From positions 1,922,001 through 1,986,000 of the forward strand of contig NW_025408675.1 in NCBI RefSeq assembly GCF_020360975.1: a stretch of 64,000 bases of DNA. The letters are read 5' to 3'. Source of the DNA: Hirsutella rhossiliensis (taxonomy: Eukaryota > Ascomycota > Sordariomycetes > Hypocreales > Ophiocordycipitaceae). Below, one piece after another: positions 59,127 through 64,000 of the stretch. The notes under the pieces were generated by a model. The model did not search any database, was not told where the DNA came from, and saw only the letters and a program-made list of their open reading frames with translations. Numbering within the stretch: position 1 is the stretch's first letter; the number at the start of each line of letters is the position of its first letter. A program made the position numbers and the translations under genes.

Positions 59127-62090
59127 TTAGGTAGACCTTAATAGTACCTTAGTCCTTTTATAAAGTTAGGAAGGAAGCGACTATATATTAGATCTTTTCT
59201 ATTAATATAGGGTCTTAATTATAGATTTTAACGTCCTTTAAAGTAGTTATCTTTAAGAGGCTATAGTCTTATAAAATCCTAATCTTATAATTTAAAGTCT
59301 ATTTATATATCTATAAAAAGAGTTCCCTTTTAATAGACTTAGGGCTCCTTTCCTTTAAGGTTTCTATTAATAGGTTAGTATCTTAGTATAGTTTACTATA
59401 TTTTATAGTTTTCTATATAGCTAGCTCTTTAGTTAGAGTTACCTTAGCTAGGGTTTCCTTAGGTAGGTCGATCTATAAAAACTATATTTTATTATTAAGG
59501 TCTATTAATATTTATAAGTACTATCCTTTCTTAAATCTAATATAGCGAGTAATAGTATTAACTACTATAATTAAAGTTATACCTTAGATTAAGTTATAAG
59601 CTAATAATAAGTCTCTTAGAAAAAAATACTAAGTTATAATCTCTTAGTATATCCTTAATTTATACTAGTAAGCGTTCTATCTTATATATAAGGACGTCGA
59701 CGTTAGCTTAGTATATAACCTAATAATAGATCGTATAGCTTTATTAGGTTAAGTAAGCTATAATTATTAGGTTACTATATAAGCTAATAAATATTATTCC
59801 TTTAAAGTTTAAGATACTAACTTTATTTAATACTAAGAAATCTTATCTAAGTAATAATCCTATAAATAAGGTCTAGACTACCTAGGCGCTAATAGTAAAC
59901 TACCTTACCTTAGATCCTATTCCTTATTTTCTTAGAATATTAATTATTAAGGTCGCTTAACCCTTAGTTTAGCTTTTCCTTATACTAAATAGTAAGACCT
60001 ATTAAGTTATATTAAGGGTTATATTATTAAAGTAGTTAAGCTAGTCTTCCTTTATTATAAAGTAAGCTATATTAAAGTCTATATATATATTTAATAGTTA
60101 GTCTAGGCCTTTTATTTTAAAGATAGATATTTAAGCGTATATAAACTAAGTTAGTTTTATTAGATTTAATATTTCGGTCTATAACGCTACTTTTATAGTT
60201 AGCTAGTTCCTTAGTATTCTAGGTAAGCTACTTAGTCCTATAAGTTCTACTTCTATTATATTAAGAATAAATAGGATCTTATCTTTTATTTCTTTAGTTT
60301 CTTTTCTTATATTAATAGTAGTATCTTTATCTTCTAGCCCTTTATCCTAGGTAAATAAGATCTAGTTTTATATTTCCTAGGAAAGATATATCCTACCTTA
60401 GTTATCGGTTAGTACTACTTAAAGCTAACTAGTAAGGTTAATAATAATTAAGTTTTCTTAAGAGCCTTCTTTTAGTTTTAAATCCTAAGGTTATAGTTTA
60501 GTTTAAGGACTAGTTAACTAGTTTAATATTAAGCTTATATTTACTTAGCGTAGATTATTCTATTTTAATATAGTTATTATATTTCCTTTCTATTAAAATT
60601 ATCCTTATTCCTAGGGTTTCTAACTAGTTAGTTTAGCTATAAATAAAGTAAAGTTTACTATAATCTTATTCTTAGTTTTATATAATCTACTTTATATATA
60701 TCCTTTTACTATATTACTTATCTTCCTTTATAATATAATTATTAGCTTAGTCTTTAACTATAAGATAAGTTACTTATAGTTATTAATCTAAGTATTAAAT
60801 AATTATAGACTAATAGGTTAGCGGTATAATTCTTATAGTAATATATCTAGTCGCTTATAAACTAGTATAGTAAGGTACTCTTTTAAGTAATATACTACTT
60901 TTACTTTTTAGTAGAGCTTTAAGATCTATTTTTAAAAGTTAGCTTTATTTATAATATCTAAGATAGTAAATTATTTTATTTATAAAGATCTTAAAGCTAC
61001 TTTTAGCTAGATAGTAAAGCGTTTTTATAGTTTAGTATACTAAGCGGTATATCCTTAGTTTAAGGTATAAAGTATAGCTTAGTCGGATTTACTAAGATTA
61101 CTAAAATACTATTTAATAGCGGTTTTATAAAGTAAGCTAAGGATTAATATTGCTAGCTCGTTAGTATATTCTAGTCTATAAATAACTACTTACTTTAAGG
61201 AATTAATAAATCGATAAATACTTTTATATATAATTATTTTCTTACTTTCTTTAAGGATATTAAACGTTATATTAAATAGGCTAGTAGGGTTAAACTTCCT
61301 TATATCTTTTAGTTTAATATATACTAAAGATACTTAAGGAAGGTTTATAATAGTATTATCCTTAGTTTCTCTTACTATAGCTCTTACTAATAGTCTTATA
61401 AGAGCTTCTTTTATAATTAAACTTATTAGTTAGTTTACTAGGGTTATTATCGCGAATATATAGCTAGGGGTAGTATTATTTAAAGCTTCTTTTTTATTTT
61501 AGTTATTATTATAGTTTAGTAAACTTTTAAGGCTTTATCCCTTTAATAGCGGTAGTTAAGGTAAGGTAAGGGAAGCTATACTATACTAATTTCTATAAGG
61601 CTCTATTACTTATAGCTAATACTACCTTATCGCTAAAACGTATTTTAAGTTATTAATTTATTCTTATAGGCCTTAATAATTAGCTAAGTAAGCTAGTAAG
61701 TTATATTATAGAAGTTCCGCTCTTAATTCTTTTAAGTGTTTTTCTTACTACTAAGGTAGGCGATCTAGCTATCTTTTATTTCTATAGGAGCTTAATAGGA
61801 AATATCTTAGAAATATATATCTTTTTAATAACTAATAAAAGCTTTATATTACTTAAGCTTTAATATATCGAAGTTCTACCTTTATCTAAAGTTCCCTAAG
61901 TATTTCTTTTATAAAAAGAGATTAAGAAGCTAGTATTTATTAGTATATAAGTAGGAGCTTTCTTTCTAAGAATATATTAAGGTTTATAAGTTAAGGTTAA
62001 CTTATCCTTTTTCTTATTTTTTATCTTTTATTCTATTAAATATAAACCTTAGGAAAATAAATAGTTTAAGGAATTAAAATTACTATTATT
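59127..62090 (-). mobile_element. Outer gypsy-2: gag and first part of pol
   Basis: Reverse complement of about 49,975-52,950 of the inner copy: leader, Gag and protease/RT start. Joins 48,690 when the inner element is removed. Confidence 0.88.
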
Positions 62091-62795
62091 TATTATATAC
62101 TAGTCCCTTAATATAAAGTAAGTACTTTAACCTAGCTATTTACTTAGATTTAGTATAAGTTTAATAAGTAACTAAATAAACTAGCTACTATATATAATTA
62201 AACGTATTATATAGACTAGCTACTATATATTATTATATATATTAAATATAAACTAGCTATTAGTTTTATAAGTTAAAGTAAGAGTAGTAATAACTATTTA
62301 TATTCTTCTTTACCGGCTTAAGATTTAATAGGTTCTCTATCTTCTATATATATTATAGTAAGCGTAAGACCTTACTTAGGGCTTTAACTAAGTAATATCT
62401 TAACCTTATAATTATATAATAGTAGTATAGCGTATTAGCGGTATTTCTTAGTATTTTCCTTAGGTAGGTATAGGTATTTCTCTATAATTTCCTATTATAT
62501 TCTTATAGTAACTTCTTAAGGAAATATTAGTATAATCTTTAAAGAGCTATTATTACTTAGGAAATTATAGTATATTCCCTATATAATATATCCTTAAGGG
62601 AAATCTCTATAAAATATCTATATAATCCGCTTAGTTATTATTTTTAGGATTTCTAGGTAATTTCCTAGAGTTTACTTAATAGCTTTTAAGTTCCTTCTTT
62701 TATAAGGAGCCTTAAGGAGTTAAAAGTAACTTCCTTAAAAGAAGTAGATATTATTATAGGTACCTAGATTATTAACTATAGGGTATCTTATAATA
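62091..62795 (-). repeat. Outer gypsy-2 5' LTR
   Basis: 705 bp; followed by the second GTTAT (62,796-62,800). Confidence 0.92.
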
Positions 62796-62800
62796 GTTAT

Positions 62801-63025
62801 CTTATACTTATAAGTAGTAATATCTTTAATATAGTTATAATACTATTAATAGTAAGGGTTTATTTTAAGGATATATCTTCTTATTTTTTATCTCTTAAGT
62901 AAATACTTAATATATATAATAAAGAGGCCTTAATTAGTTAACTACTATATTATACTATAAGAGCGTTATATAGTCTTTTTTAAGTAGCTATCTTTACTAA
63001 GTAATTAAAAAAGGAAGCTTTAGAA
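62801..63025. other. Remainder of the long-TIR element interior
   Basis: About 225 bp between the gypsy-2 duplication and the right inverted repeat. No ORF seen. Confidence 0.45.
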
Positions 63026-63283
63026 ATTATAAGGGAATATATATTATAGTACGATTAGTTAAGTAGTAAAGATAGCTAGAAGTATTATACTATATATATT
63101 ATATTCTCTTTATTATAAGACTAAAGCTTATTAAAAAAGGGATTTTTCCTCTTTAATTAAAGTAGTAAGTAATTTATAACTTATAAGTAGGTTATATATA
63201 ATTCCTTACTAATACCCTATTAATATATTAATACTATATACTTAGGTGCTTTATTAGCTTATACTTCTTAGTAGCGCTCTTAT
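63026..63283 (-). repeat. Right long inverted repeat (about 257 bp)
   Basis: Inverted copy of 27,451-27,706. Confidence 0.75.
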
Positions 63284-63339
63284 ATATTAATACTTATATT
63301 AGCTTTAAGTATTTCTTATTAAAGTTAAAGGTCAATTTT

Positions 63340-64000
63340 CCATTACTTATAAAGCTTTATATTAAGCTTATAAGCTATCTAAGGTATCCTTAAAGTTCTA
63401 GTTCTTTTATAAGCTTATTATAATTAACTATATTAAATACGCCCTTAATATCTAGCTATAGGAATAATATAATACTCTTTTAAGCTTAGATTATATATAT
63501 TAGTTCTATTACTAGTAAGATCGCTACCTTTATAAAGCGCTCCCTCTTATTCTTTATTTATTTATTTAGTAGGATACTATTTACCTTTATTACTCCCGCG
63601 ATCTTTTAAGCTAATATCTACTTAAGTACTTTCCTTACTATAAGTAAGAGGGAAATTAGTCTTTATCCCCTTACTATATAATAAGCTTTTAGCCTCTTAC
63701 CTAGCTATTAAAGTACTATTATATTCGCGCTATAAAACCGCCTTAGGAAATATAAGAGTTAAGTATAAGTATTAAAGATTATAGCTAGTTACTAAACTAA
63801 GGCTAGTCTATACTTCTTAATAAACCTTAAGAGAACGCTATTTAAGCTTACTACTTTCTAGCTTACTATCTTACTTAGCGCTATTATAACGTTAGCTAGC
63901 TAGATTTATTAGTTAACTATAAAGGTCGCTTTAACTATAGGCTAAGGTAGCCCTTAAGTTATATTAGCCTTTAGTAAGAAGAACTTAGCGGCTAATATCT
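63340..64000 (-). mobile_element. LINE copy 3, minus strand, RT region, runs off the window
   Basis: Collinear with 22,780-23,430 and, inverted, with LINE plus-strand RT sequence around 9,750-10,363 and 13,159-13,210. The Fot1 target is empty here (single TA at about 63,399-63,400). It is truncated at its 3' side at about 63,340. Just left of it, 63,331-63,347 keeps CA/TG sites, unlike its surroundings. Confidence 0.78.

Larger units (their letters stand above)
29911..62795 (-). mobile_element. gypsy-2 (outer copy), minus strand, full length but split by three insertions
   Basis: Target duplication GTTAT at 29,906-29,910 and 62,796-62,800. Segments: 3' LTR 29,911-30,413 plus 36,759-36,961 (706 bp in total); interior 36,962-39,332, 45,621-48,695 and 59,127-62,090; 5' LTR 62,091-62,795 (705 bp). 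Removing copia-1, copia-2 and the inner gypsy-2 leaves about 9.82 kb, within about 30 bp of the inner copy after removal of its own insertion. It encodes the same gag-pol and extra ORF as the inner copy, in RIP-mutated form. Confidence 0.9.
27451..63283. mobile_element. Probable long-TIR DNA transposon, split by the gypsy-2 nest
   Basis: 27,451-27,706 and 63,026-63,283 are inverted copies of each other (about 257 bp), beginning ATAAGAGCGCTAC. Removing the nested gypsy-2 insertion (29,911-62,795 plus one GTTAT) leaves an element of about 2.9 kb. It has a minus-strand ORF close to the left repeat. Long TIRs occur in Mutator-like and some other DNA transposons, but I recognise no transposase and see no target duplication. 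The superfamily is therefore open, and an unrelated inverted duplication cannot be excluded. Confidence 0.5.

Noticed and set aside
1..64000. Mitochondrial or other organellar AT-rich DNA
   Set aside because: CG is retained, CA/TG are selectively missing, and nested nuclear-type LTR and LINE elements fill the window.
1..64000. CRISPR array, biosynthetic cluster or effector gene
   Set aside because: No regularly spaced short repeats, and no intact non-transposon ORF that I could support.

Overview
This window reads as a transposon graveyard from a filamentous ascomycete (Pezizomycotina). About 95% of it is AT-rich DNA in which the dinucleotides CA and TG are almost absent while CG is still common. 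That is the footprint of repeat-induced point mutation (RIP), which converts CpA to TpA on both strands. Because CAA, CAG and TGG become stop codons, long ORFs are nearly absent, yet the original reading frames can still be followed by eye. I recognise no host gene, rRNA or functional tRNA gene.

Layout. (1) 1-15,100, + strand: a Tad1/I-type LINE (ORF1 zinc knuckle, endonuclease, reverse transcriptase) split by two insertions. The first is a Ty3/gypsy chromovirus (933-8,779; 449-bp LTRs; target duplication GGTAC). The second is an un-mutated, GC-richer Fot1/pogo DNA transposon (10,366-13,156; perfect 101-bp inverted repeats; TA duplication). (2) 15,100-19,100: degraded pieces, including an unidentified minus-strand ORF, a 374-bp miniature LTR element (TRIM) and a fragment of a copia element. 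(3) 19,123-22,571: the 3' end of a second gypsy family with its LTR. (4) 22,572-26,950: a minus-strand LINE copy carrying a second TRIM. (5) 27,451-63,283: a probable DNA transposon with about 257-bp inverted repeats, into which a minus-strand gypsy-2 element (29,911-62,795; TSD GTTAT) inserted. That element was then hit by copia-1 (30,414-36,753; TSD ATATT), copia-2 (39,333-45,620) and a second, plus-strand gypsy-2 copy (48,696-59,121; TSD GTAGT). The last of these carries its own 568-bp LTR-like insertion. (6) 63,340-64,000: another minus-strand LINE copy.

How the parts relate. When insertions are removed, the two gypsy-2 copies have net lengths of about 9.82 and 9.85 kb and LTRs of 705-706 bp, which supports the nesting order. 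The TRIMs share a primer-binding site and a polypurine tract with copia-1, so copia machinery probably mobilised them. The Fot1 element is the youngest layer. It escaped RIP, and its transposase is interrupted only by single-base frame changes, each of which can be placed at a short homopolymer. The most unusual content is an extra, unrecognised open frame of roughly 550-600 codons between integrase/chromodomain and the 3' LTR of gypsy-2. Also notable are an antisense coiled-coil ORF in gypsy-1 and the tRNA-like interior of the TRIMs.
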